From contig CAZVJY010000001.1 of NCBI GenBank assembly GCA_964626685.1, positions 1-64,000 on the forward strand: a stretch of 64,000 nucleotides of DNA, in the 5' to 3' direction. The first letter of the stretch is position 1. Each line of letters starts with the position of its first letter. Below the pieces are notes generated by a model. That model was not told where the DNA came from. It searched no databases and saw nothing but the letters and a program-made list of their open reading frames with translations. Of the stretch, positions 53,251-61,785 are shown in pieces. Both the position numbers and the translations under genes were made by a program. The DNA is from RGEC01 sp964626685 (lineage in GTDB: Bacteria; Bacteroidota; Bacteroidia; NS11-12g; UBA955).

Positions 53251-53796
53251 TTATCGGTTTCCGCTGAGTTTTAACTGCAACATTCTTCTGGCCTTAAAAA
53301 GCTGGGTTTTACTGGTGTTTTCGCTAATGCCAAGGAGTTCTGCAATTTGCCCATGGTTGTAACCTTCAATCGCATAGAGGTTAAATACGGTTCGGTAACC
53401 CACGGGCAGTGTCTGCAATATATCAAGAAGATCTTTCAGACCAAGTGCCGGAAACACAGAGGCATCCGCACCCATCTCTACGTGATTGTCAAGCTCATCG
53501 GTATACGGTTCCTGTTTTAGTTTTTTAATAAAATCAAGACAGGTTGTTACGGCAATACGTTTTGCCCAACCCTCGAAAGAGCCCTGAAATCTGAATTTAC
53601 TCAGACTTTCAAACAACTTTATGAAGGATTCCTGCAACATGTCTTTGGCGTTATCAGCAGATCCGCAATACCGCATACAAATGGCGTACATTACCGGTGC
53701 ATACTTTTGATACAGCGCTTGCTGGGAACGGGTATCCCCACCCAAACAGGCCCTGACCAGTTCGCTCTCCGTGATGTCCGCATTCAATGATGCCAT
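53251..53796 (-). CDS. ECF-type RNA polymerase sigma factor
   Basis: A 181-aa sigma-70 family factor with only regions 2 and 4. Region 2 holds ALYQKYAPVMYAICMRY and DMLQESFIKLF; region 4 holds LPVGYRTVFNLY and a helix-turn-helix (HGQIAELLGISENTSKTQL). Recognised DNA sites cannot be read from the sequence. It is 3 nt upstream of the putative anti-sigma gene, and the PKD adhesin gene follows, making the adhesin a likely target. Confidence 0.93.
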   Translation of the reverse strand: MASLNADITESELVRACLGGDTRSQQALYQKYAPVMYAICMRYCGSADNAKDMLQESFIKLFESLSKFRFQGSFEGWAKRIAVTTCLDFIKKLKQEPYTDELDNHVEMGADASVFPALGLKDLLDILQTLPVGYRTVFNLYAIEGYNHGQIAELLGISENTSKTQLFKARRMLQLKLSGNR

Positions 53797-53872
53797 GCAG
53801 GTATTTCATAGACCCTGAATACCCTAAAGAAGAATTGCGGTATCAAAGGGTTGCTTGCGTTTGAAAATATTT

Positions 53873-54970
53873 TTAAAACAGCTTACTTATCTTGAATGAC
53901 AAATCGGTAAAGATCATTTTGATGTTGCCATTTCGTTCTACTTCATAAACAGCAGCATCCAGTGCCTCGAATATGCTGACTATTTTTTTATTGGATAAAA
54001 GTTTACCCAGTTTTGACACAAACTCTTTTTCACTATCATTGAGCCCGTTTCTTTCACCGAGGTAATCCATCACAGTGATTGCTCTCATAATTTCGATGCC
54101 ATAAAGCAGTAGTCCTTTTATGTATTCCCTGCCTCTCCCGCTAATCTCCTCTGTCCATTTGGACGACTGGTATAAATTCTTCTTATAGCAATAAAGCATC
54201 CACTGCCTGAATGGTTCCATATACGGACTTTCGGCATTGGAAACCAGTTCCAGGGCTTTAAGCAAATCACCTCCCGACATCATGGAAAAACGGGAAGCAT
54301 CTTCGGTGGAAATTTCCAGGGTAGCTGATAAATGGCTGGCCAGATCAGACTCATCAATGGGAGGTACACGCACGAGCTGCGTGCGCGAAACAATAGTGCT
54401 GAGCAATTTATCCGGCTGGCTACACACTAGTAAAAACAAGGTGTCCGGAGGAGGTTCTTCTAAAAATTTCAGCAGCACATTGCCTTCCTTTCCCAGGTAT
54501 TCCGGCAACCAGAGCAGTAAAATCTTGTACTTGCTCTCATATGCTTTCATGGAAAGGTTCCTGATAATAGCCCGGCATTCCAGTATGGGTATATTTCCTT
54601 GCTTGTTTTCAGCATTCAGCTGCCGCATCCATGATTCATAGCTAAGGTAGGGTTGTGTCTGCAAAGCCTTTCTCCACTGGGGATATAAATCCACACAGGT
54701 ATCCCCCAGCGTAGATGGAAACGGAAATGAAAAATGCAAATCGGGGTGGGTAAAAGATTGCATCTTTTTGCAGGCATCACAGGTACCACAGCTGTCTTCG
54801 GGTGTGGGGTTTTTGCACAGCAAATAGGATGCAAAGGCCAAAGCAACGGGTAAGTTTCCGGCACCGGAATGGCCGAGAACCAGCTGCGCATGTGGCACCC
54901 TACCGCCAGCGGCGATAGAAGCCAGCTTGGCTTTCAGTGCATGTTGTCCTGCAACCTGATTAAACTGCAT
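53873..54970 (-). CDS. holB: DNA polymerase III delta-prime subunit
   Basis: Clamp-loader subunit at the replication fork, 365 aa. The AAA+ domain has a P-loop-like GHSGAGNLP without the lysine of an active Walker A, as usual for delta-prime, and the zinc module CKNPTPEDSCGTCDACKKM. LLWLPEYLGKEGNVLLKFLEEPP gives the Walker-B-like part, and SRTQLVRVPP the SRC-like motif. The ATG at 54970 begins the conserved MQFNQVAGQ; it overlaps the end of lgt by 11 bp. Confidence 0.85.
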   Translation of the reverse strand: MQFNQVAGQHALKAKLASIAAGGRVPHAQLVLGHSGAGNLPVALAFASYLLCKNPTPEDSCGTCDACKKMQSFTHPDLHFSFPFPSTLGDTCVDLYPQWRKALQTQPYLSYESWMRQLNAENKQGNIPILECRAIIRNLSMKAYESKYKILLLWLPEYLGKEGNVLLKFLEEPPPDTLFLLVCSQPDKLLSTIVSRTQLVRVPPIDESDLASHLSATLEISTEDASRFSMMSGGDLLKALELVSNAESPYMEPFRQWMLYCYKKNLYQSSKWTEEISGRGREYIKGLLLYGIEIMRAITVMDYLGERNGLNDSEKEFVSKLGKLLSNKKIVSIFEALDAAVYEVERNGNIKMIFTDLSFKISKLF

Positions 54971-55742
54971 GCGTTTTGATGGTTTTACGGTAACGCCAGA
55001 TGAAAACAATCATACAAACGGAGAATACTGCGATAGCAATCGCCTGGCTGTGGCTGAGCATTCCGTTCAGCACAAATCCACGCTCCTCATCACCACGGTA
55101 CTTCTCGGTGAAAAATCTGCCGATGGCATAAACCAATCCATAGATTAAGAAAAGCTGACCGTCAAACCATTTTTTTCTTTTCATCCCTATCATCAGACCA
55201 ATGGCAATAAACAGTATCATTGCATCCCACAGCTGGGTAGGATATAACGGCGTATTCAAAGGGGAGGCATGGCAATTGGGATCGGTAAAAATTATTGAAT
55301 TGGGACCATTGCTTACCTTTCCATGGCAACAGCCCGCCAAGAGACAACCCAGTTTCCCAAACGCATGCACCAGCGCCCCGGCGATACCTGCGTAATCAAA
55401 ACCAACCCAGGGATCTATATTTTTTCTTTTAAACCAGAGAATTAGCACCGGGACAGTAGCCAGAAATGAGCCGTAAAAAACAAAGCCATTGCCAAATGAC
55501 CTGAAAAGTTTTGCAGGTTCGTTCACATAGGCACCTGGATCTTCAAGCCAGTAAAATATTTTACCACCCACAATCACCGATGCAAAACACCATAGAAACA
55601 TCTCACTTACTTCGTCAGATTTGAGGCCATGGTGTCTGAGATTAGCCAGCATGTATGCATAGCCAAGCATTACCCCGATAAATATCATTAAACCATATCC
55701 CTGAACGGTAAATGGGCCCAGCGAAAAAATCTCGGGATACAT
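54960..55742 (-). CDS. lgt: Prolipoprotein diacylglyceryl transferase
   Basis: Transfers a diacylglyceryl group from phosphatidylglycerol to the lipobox cysteine of lipoproteins in the inner membrane. A 260-aa multi-span protein. The family segments are GFVFYGSFL (the position of HGGL in enterobacterial Lgt), HAFGKLGCLLAGCCHG (the RxGCFxxGCCyG element in variant form) and PTQLWDA. The deviations are those I know from Bacteroidota forms. It sits in the operon greA-hit-lgt-holB and overlaps holB. Confidence 0.88.
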   Translation of the reverse strand: MYPEIFSLGPFTVQGYGLMIFIGVMLGYAYMLANLRHHGLKSDEVSEMFLWCFASVIVGGKIFYWLEDPGAYVNEPAKLFRSFGNGFVFYGSFLATVPVLILWFKRKNIDPWVGFDYAGIAGALVHAFGKLGCLLAGCCHGKVSNGPNSIIFTDPNCHASPLNTPLYPTQLWDAMILFIAIGLMIGMKRKKWFDGQLFLIYGLVYAIGRFFTEKYRGDEERGFVLNGMLSHSQAIAIAVFSVCMIVFIWRYRKTIKTHAV

Positions 55743-55766
55743 GAAACAAAGATAAAAAACAATGCC

Positions 55767-56165
55767 TTAAGCGGCAGTATGTGTGCGTATTTTTTCTGCA
55801 ACAGACGTCAGTTCTTCCTGCGAAGGTTTGAGTTTGGGTCTGGTAAAATTGATATCCCCGATCTCATTCATGGGCACGAGGTGAATGTGTGCATGCGGCA
55901 CTTCAAGCCCAATAACAGCTATCCCAATTCGTTTACAGGGAATAGCACTTTTCAGTCCTTTTGCCACTTGCTGCGCAAAAACCCATAAGCCTTTGTATTC
56001 CTCTGAATCGAGATCAAAAATGTAATCTGTTTCTCTTTTAGGAATAACGAGTACATGTCCATGGACCAGTGGCATCACATCTAAAAATGCGAGAAAATTA
56101 TCTGTTTCGGCCACCTTGTGACAGGGAATCTCTCCCGAAACGATGCGGCTGAAGATACTGGCCAT
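55767..56165 (-). CDS. HIT-family nucleotide phosphohydrolase
   Basis: A 132-aa protein of the HINT branch, which cleaves nucleoside phosphoramidates. The histidine triad is complete: H91-A-H93-I-H95 in VPHAHIHLVP, and an N-terminal FSRIVSGEIPCHKV with the cysteine of the HINT group. Cytosolic. It begins 3 nt after greA and is followed by lgt 24 nt downstream. Confidence 0.93.
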   Translation of the reverse strand: MASIFSRIVSGEIPCHKVAETDNFLAFLDVMPLVHGHVLVIPKRETDYIFDLDSEEYKGLWVFAQQVAKGLKSAIPCKRIGIAVIGLEVPHAHIHLVPMNEIGDINFTRPKLKPSQEELTSVAEKIRTHTAA

Positions 56166-56168
56166 CGT

Positions 56169-56642
56169 TTACAGCGTAATATCCAGAATTTCCAGTTTCA
56201 CTTTTCCTGCCGGAACGCTTATCTCTACTACCTCACCTTTGGCTTTACCAAGCAAACCGGCGCCAATAGCACTCTTCACGCTGATCTTATTTTCTTTCAG
56301 ATTCGCTTCTGTTTCACTCACCAGCTGATATACTGCTTCTTTACCTACATTGTGATTCATTACTTTCACCTTGCAAAGAATTGAAACCTTACTTGTATCA
56401 AGCTGAGAACTATCGATCACGCGAGCATTGGCTATCAGTGTTTCCATCTGTCTGATTTTATCTTCCAGATGTCCTTGTGCTTCCTTGGCAGCATCGTACT
56501 CCGCATTTTCACTAAGATCGCCTTTATCCCTTGCCTCAGCTATGGCCTGTGTTATACGGGTTCTTTCTTCTGTTTTCAGAAAGTGTAATTCCTGCCTGAT
56601 TTTCTCAAGCCCTTCTTTGGTAAAATATTGAATCTCGCTCAT
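56169..56642 (-). CDS. greA: Transcription elongation factor GreA
   Basis: Rescues backtracked RNA polymerase by stimulating RNA cleavage. 157 aa from the ATG at 56642 (MSEIQYFTKEGLEK). The N-terminal coiled coil carries the acidic tip (ARDKGDLSENAEYDAAKE, with D and E for the polymerase active site), and the C-terminal FKBP-like part ends VKLEILDI. The upstream frame extension to 56699 is not needed. First gene of the greA-hit-lgt-holB operon. Confidence 0.96.
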   Translation of the reverse strand: MSEIQYFTKEGLEKIRQELHFLKTEERTRITQAIAEARDKGDLSENAEYDAAKEAQGHLEDKIRQMETLIANARVIDSSQLDTSKVSILCKVKVMNHNVGKEAVYQLVSETEANLKENKISVKSAIGAGLLGKAKGEVVEISVPAGKVKLEILDITL

Positions 56643-56725
56643 AGGTATGTTCTTAAAAAAAAGGTTGCACCCATGTTTTACAAAGGTGCAACACTGCAAA
56701 GTTAATAATAAATCCTGTTTTGTTC

Positions 56726-57841
56726 TTAGTCTTCTCCGCCGCCAAGTCCGATACGCAGTCCAAATGAATGGGTACCATTAAAAGGATTGGTAGCACGGTA
56801 GCTATAGTCCAAAGAAATAACGTTGGATTTTGATTTGATATCATAGCTCAAACCGCCGCAAAGTCCGGTAAAGGCACTGGTACGGTTTTCCGCATCAAAT
56901 GCTCCTTCCTGGTAAACAAATGCTGTTCTTACAGAAATGAAGTTCTTGTAAGAGTACTCAAGACCAAGGGTTGTTTGGTTGGTCGTAAATGCATGGTTGG
57001 TAAAGCCAAATCCAATAGTAAGCTTATTGTTATATGCATCAGCGTCTTTATCCAGCCTGATATCATAAGAACCACTGATGTTCAGCAGCGATGGAAGCTT
57101 GATTTTGTCCACTTTGGGCTGCATAGTTTTGGTAAAATCTCCGTTTGAGATAATAGCCTTATAGCTGAGACCATCCCCTTGGTGACGCATATCAGGTCCG
57201 ATATTCTTCATAGAAACACCAAACTTAATATCATTCTGCTTAATCTTGTTGGCAGTTGGTCTAAGGGTGGTTGTGTACTGTACTCCCGCATCCAGGCTCA
57301 TGCCCATGGCTCTTGCATCGGGAATCCCTTCGTTGACAGCCCTCACAACCAAACCGGCTGAGATATTATTGCTGAATGATTTACTGTAGGCAAGGCCGAT
57401 GTTTGTCATGTTCACGCGGTATGTACCTATTCCACCATAGGGATTGCTTTCGGTTGTGATTTCAATCGGTTTGATACCAAACTGCATTACGCTAACACCA
57501 AATGTGCCCTTGTCGCCGTCTTCACCCATTTTTTGGCTGAAACCAAAGTTATTGATAGCGATACCGGAACCTACCAGCCACTGGGTTCTGTGAAAGGCGA
57601 GTTCGGTTCTGCTTGCACTGCGATCTAGGCCGGCTGCGTTCATATACATGGCTTCTACGCCACTCACACCGCCACCGTTGGCCCAACCCCAGCCGCTGCT
57701 ACGAGCCCAACCATTTATGGTTAGTTGCATGGCTCCTGCCTGACCCTGACGCTCAGGATTTCCTGCACGCAGGGCAGAAAAACCTGCCAGCATGCTTATG
57801 GTTATTACTGCTATATATTTAGTTTTCACTGTGTTTTTCAT
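56726..57841 (-). CDS. PorV/PorQ-like outer-membrane beta-barrel
   Basis: A 371-aa protein with an export signal ending SALRAG. The FadL/PorV-like N-terminus (GQAGAMQLTINGWARSSG, GVEAMYMNAAGLD) and alternating barrel strands up to HSFGLRIGLG are typical of the PorV/PorQ family, which carries T9SS cargo from translocon to attachment complex. Whether this is PorV itself or one of the cargo-specific paralogues is not clear. It starts 6 nt after the large secreted protein gene, which suggests a dedicated carrier for that protein. Confidence 0.82.
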   Translation of the reverse strand: MKNTVKTKYIAVITISMLAGFSALRAGNPERQGQAGAMQLTINGWARSSGWGWANGGGVSGVEAMYMNAAGLDRSASRTELAFHRTQWLVGSGIAINNFGFSQKMGEDGDKGTFGVSVMQFGIKPIEITTESNPYGGIGTYRVNMTNIGLAYSKSFSNNISAGLVVRAVNEGIPDARAMGMSLDAGVQYTTTLRPTANKIKQNDIKFGVSMKNIGPDMRHQGDGLSYKAIISNGDFTKTMQPKVDKIKLPSLLNISGSYDIRLDKDADAYNNKLTIGFGFTNHAFTTNQTTLGLEYSYKNFISVRTAFVYQEGAFDAENRTSAFTGLCGGLSYDIKSKSNVISLDYSYRATNPFNGTHSFGLRIGLGGGED

Positions 57842-57847
57842 TTAAGT

Positions 57848-60800
57848 TTAGTAAGTATCCAGGTCTATGGCGTGCATAATACCATACCAGCGGACAATTT
57901 TCTCTCCAAGGCCGGGTGCTTTTACATGAATCAGATATAGACCACTGGCAATGGGCACATTGCTGCCATTCTTCAAATCCCATTCGAAGTAGGTCTTTTC
58001 ATCAGCCTTGTTGATTTTGCGGATAAAATTACCGGCCATATCATATATTGTGATGGTACAGGTTGGAGGCAGGTTGGTAATTTTCACCCTGGTGTCGATG
58101 GGGCTGTTTTCGTATTCGCTGTAGGCCCTGTATGGGTTTGGAACCACATTAACCAAATCCAGGCTCTTTTTACCTACCTCTTTGCTAATAGTAGGTGCAA
58201 TATCAGCCGCATCAAAGGTGTACATTGGTCTGCTATTATTCAGTGTGCTTCCGGTATTGAAAGTTGTGTAAGCCTTCTGGATATTGATTTTGAATTTCAC
58301 ATCGGTTGGCGGCACACCATTGGTCATGCTGTAACCCGGAGCCATGTATGTAGGGATAACCCACATTGCCTGGCTTAGGAAACGGCGCTTTTCCAATGTT
58401 CCGGTAGGCACGTTTGCAAGACCTGTGCGGAAGCGGTTGAAATTGCCATCGTCTTCACCATAGTAACGTTCACCTTTGATTGCACGGTTGGTCATGGACA
58501 AACCTGTTCCGAACACGTATATGAAGTGCTTGCCACCCAAGGCAGGATAGTTACCATTATCATTGAATAACTGATCCGTTGGGTTCCAAATCATATCACG
58601 GCCATTTTCACCTGCCAGATAGCTGTCCTCGCTGAATGCAATGTTAAGACGCTCGCCTGTTTCCATGTTAATGGCATATCCGGGGAACCAGCTGAGTCCG
58701 GTGCTTCCTGACTGGGGATTCAGGTTGCGGTCGCGGGAAGTACCGGCACGCATTGAGAACTTGTAAATAGACCCTTCATTGCTATTTCTTACTTCGTCAT
58801 CAGACATTTCAAGTACAGCACAACGGGTCCACTTGCTTCTGTCCTTGGTTATAACCAGTTCGATGCTGGCAATTTCAGACATTGGGTTATCCGTGCTACC
58901 GCTGCTTGCCCAGGCAAAACCATAGGTATTGCGGCCGTTGCTCGGGTTGAATGCGGTACGGGCTGCGAGAGCGTAAGGAGCTATACGACCGTTCCAAATT
59001 CTTTCATAAGCCTGACCCGGATCCAGTGGGTTTCCACTGGCATCGGTGAAGTCATGCAGATGACCATCGAATGTTGAACCGCGACCATTGGTTCCAGAAC
59101 GAATCCAGTTTTGCCAGAGTGCACCGCTGGTGGCAGTACTTTGCGCGTCGTTATCCGTCACGGCAGTAAGCCATTGTTTGCCATTATCTTCCCATTCAAC
59201 AGACCATGAAACCATGCTGTTAGAAGGATCCGCTTCTGCATTTTCACCCGGATTTTTTACCTGATTAATCTCGACACTGAGGCCCCAATCGGCAAGGGTT
59301 ACTCCGGGATTGGCGTTATTGAAACTACGACGATTCCCTTTATTGACAGCAATTTCAAATCGACGACCTTGCAACGATTCAAACTTTGTTGCAATGGTTG
59401 TATCGCCTGCGATGGTGTCACCGGTAGTTTTGTTTACCAGCACCCAGTATGCATTGGCCGTCATTGAATCGCGGAGCAGTGTTCCGTTGGAAGCGCTGCG
59501 CTCCTTGAAGAACAACTCGAATTTAGCATTGGGAACCTTCAGTGGATCTACCACTTTTACAGTTACGGGTCCCATTCCACCCATGTAAGTTGGATTGTTG
59601 CTGATTCCGTTATTCAAAATCTCATTGATTGTTTCTTTGGTAAACTCCAGCACATTGCCACCGTTTCCGCGTCCTTCAATTCTGGTAAGTTTAGGACCGC
59701 TGCCATAGCTGCTGTTAAGAGCAGTACCAAAGTTCTCAGGCTCGGTTTTGTGAGGAACTGCCCTGTAAACCCTGATATTTCTGCGACCTGCCAGGAACTG
59801 ATTAGGATCAACCTGCAGGGGATCATCCGAAATGATTGCATAGGAAAGTACCAGATAATAATAGGGTTTGAAGTCTACAAGATCTGTATTGGAACCGGTA
59901 GCAAACAAATCCGTTTTGATGCTGAAGCTATGCTGCACACCTTTATCGGCACCATCTACCTTTTCTACAGGAATTAGCGTTGCGAGCTTGGGATCAAACA
60001 CTTTATTTATAATTTGTGCTCTGTTGTTTTTCATATCACACTGGAACAACAGACGGGCCTTATCAATATTTTCGAGATCACCGGTATTAACGGTTCCGTC
60101 TTTTAATTGATAAATCATGTATCCCTCAAATTTGTATGTTTTGGTTTGGTTATTGGCATCCTTGTACGTTTCCTGGTATGCTTCAACTTTGTCAGAACCG
60201 GTATTCAACAGTTTCATTACCAGTTGCTGGTTAAGTTCCTGAATTTCCACATCGGGAGCATTTGGTCCATCAAGAATTTTAAAGTTGTTGTTAAACAATG
60301 TCTGTGCCTTGTCTGAAGCAAGTTTTAGCAGATTCAGAGAACCCAGGGCACCGCCGCTGGTTGTTCTTGCCCAAACCACGCCTACAGTTATGCGCTGCAC
60401 CTGACCTCTTTTCAATTCGAAAGGTCCTGTGCTTTGAATGAAACGACGGTCACCAGGTTTGTTTCCGCTTGATTTTTCAGTCCAGCTGCTTCCCAGGTAA
60501 TCCGGATCGGTATCATCGGGGAACATATATTTGGCAGGTTGGCTGCCACCAAAACCGGTTCCGCCTCTGGTTACGGTCTGACCACCAAGCCACTTACCCT
60601 GCAGCAGGTTATAAAACTCAGGGGCGAGATCCGGGTTACCGCGAATGGGGTCATTATCATTATTATAGTACATAAAGTGACTGAGGCCCATTTGTTTACC
60701 TGCAGTGTCGGTTGGTCCTTCAAAGTAATCCACACCGATAGTAGGAGGATTTAATCCATAACCCAATACACCTTCATCGTCATCATCACCGTTGTAGCAA

Positions 60801-61759
60801 TAGCCAAGGCTTCTGTTTACGTCACAACCAACATAATCATCTGCATAGTTACCCAAATCGGCATCTACCCACTGACCCATGTAGCAGTCATTCAGGGTTG
60901 TGAAACCGCGGTTGATAATTTTGGTTGTGTAAAAGGTCATGTTATTTACTTCATCGTTGGTAGCAAAAGCAAAACCGGTTGTCTGACACTCTACACCAAT
61001 TGGCTGGCCCTGGGTTTCCGAGTGAATATTACCACGGTCATTGAACACCCACCATATAAACATATCTGGCTGCCTGTCAACTCCATTTTCGCTTGCAGGG
61101 CGTCTTTCATCCAGCACAGGATGCTCACCCAGATCCGGTTCATAAACACCGTCATTGTCAATATCCTTGAATGGGGCCAGGTAACGGGCTTCATTTCCGG
61201 TCTTGGTTGCACGGTCTCTGCCGGCTGGCCACTCACGTATATCATTGGTCTGAGATATGAACTTGCTCTCTTCGAACTGTTCCAGGTCATCGCGGGTAAC
61301 CTTCCACATACGGTTGTAGTTTTTACAACGCACGGGATCTGTTGCCGCAGTTGTTGTATCCAGTGGGCCAGGCCAGAAATCTGAACCGCGCTGACGGTAC
61401 GTCATTGCAGCTAGTTTAAGGCTTCCGCCGTTATCCCTGCCACCAATCCATATGGCACCTGAAAACAAGGAATGTTTACGCACTGCATTGGGATCGGTAA
61501 CCTTGGGTATTTCATACTTGGGGTTATTTAAATCCCACCACATATCACCGCCATTGAGCAGCTTGGTTCTTACGTTATTTATATCAAGGTCAGCGCTCGT
61601 TGAAGCCGGCTCGCAGGTATTTGCGAACATAATGAGGCGCTGGTCGTTGTTTTGTGTAGGACGAATCCTGGAGGTTCCTACCACGGGTCTGGCATCAACA
61701 GCCGCAGACAACAGGGCGGTCGCTAAGAACAAAACACTTTTCAATTGCTTGGTTTTCAT
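57848..61759 (-). CDS. Large secreted protein with FlgD-like/T9SS C-terminus
   Basis: A 1303-aa protein with a signal peptide (residues 1-23, ending VDARP). The body is beta-rich and repeats calcium-site-like D/N clusters (DIDNDGVYEPD, NGDDDDEG). The C-terminus (VVPNPYRAYSEYEN, TITIYDMAGNFIRKIN, PIASGLYLIHVKAPG) is a FlgD-like Ig module of the type that precedes or acts as a T9SS signal. No catalytic motif is seen. It is encoded between a TonB-dependent receptor and a PorV/PorQ-like protein with gaps of 26 and 6 nt, so the three probably work together at the outer membrane. Confidence 0.8.
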   Translation of the reverse strand: MKTKQLKSVLFLATALLSAAVDARPVVGTSRIRPTQNNDQRLIMFANTCEPASTSADLDINNVRTKLLNGGDMWWDLNNPKYEIPKVTDPNAVRKHSLFSGAIWIGGRDNGGSLKLAAMTYRQRGSDFWPGPLDTTTAATDPVRCKNYNRMWKVTRDDLEQFEESKFISQTNDIREWPAGRDRATKTGNEARYLAPFKDIDNDGVYEPDLGEHPVLDERRPASENGVDRQPDMFIWWVFNDRGNIHSETQGQPIGVECQTTGFAFATNDEVNNMTFYTTKIINRGFTTLNDCYMGQWVDADLGNYADDYVGCDVNRSLGYCYNGDDDDEGVLGYGLNPPTIGVDYFEGPTDTAGKQMGLSHFMYYNNDNDPIRGNPDLAPEFYNLLQGKWLGGQTVTRGGTGFGGSQPAKYMFPDDTDPDYLGSSWTEKSSGNKPGDRRFIQSTGPFELKRGQVQRITVGVVWARTTSGGALGSLNLLKLASDKAQTLFNNNFKILDGPNAPDVEIQELNQQLVMKLLNTGSDKVEAYQETYKDANNQTKTYKFEGYMIYQLKDGTVNTGDLENIDKARLLFQCDMKNNRAQIINKVFDPKLATLIPVEKVDGADKGVQHSFSIKTDLFATGSNTDLVDFKPYYYLVLSYAIISDDPLQVDPNQFLAGRRNIRVYRAVPHKTEPENFGTALNSSYGSGPKLTRIEGRGNGGNVLEFTKETINEILNNGISNNPTYMGGMGPVTVKVVDPLKVPNAKFELFFKERSASNGTLLRDSMTANAYWVLVNKTTGDTIAGDTTIATKFESLQGRRFEIAVNKGNRRSFNNANPGVTLADWGLSVEINQVKNPGENAEADPSNSMVSWSVEWEDNGKQWLTAVTDNDAQSTATSGALWQNWIRSGTNGRGSTFDGHLHDFTDASGNPLDPGQAYERIWNGRIAPYALAARTAFNPSNGRNTYGFAWASSGSTDNPMSEIASIELVITKDRSKWTRCAVLEMSDDEVRNSNEGSIYKFSMRAGTSRDRNLNPQSGSTGLSWFPGYAINMETGERLNIAFSEDSYLAGENGRDMIWNPTDQLFNDNGNYPALGGKHFIYVFGTGLSMTNRAIKGERYYGEDDGNFNRFRTGLANVPTGTLEKRRFLSQAMWVIPTYMAPGYSMTNGVPPTDVKFKINIQKAYTTFNTGSTLNNSRPMYTFDAADIAPTISKEVGKKSLDLVNVVPNPYRAYSEYENSPIDTRVKITNLPPTCTITIYDMAGNFIRKINKADEKTYFEWDLKNGSNVPIASGLYLIHVKAPGLGEKIVRWYGIMHAIDLDTY

Positions 61760-61785
61760 TTATTTTCTGTAATTGAAGTAAAACA

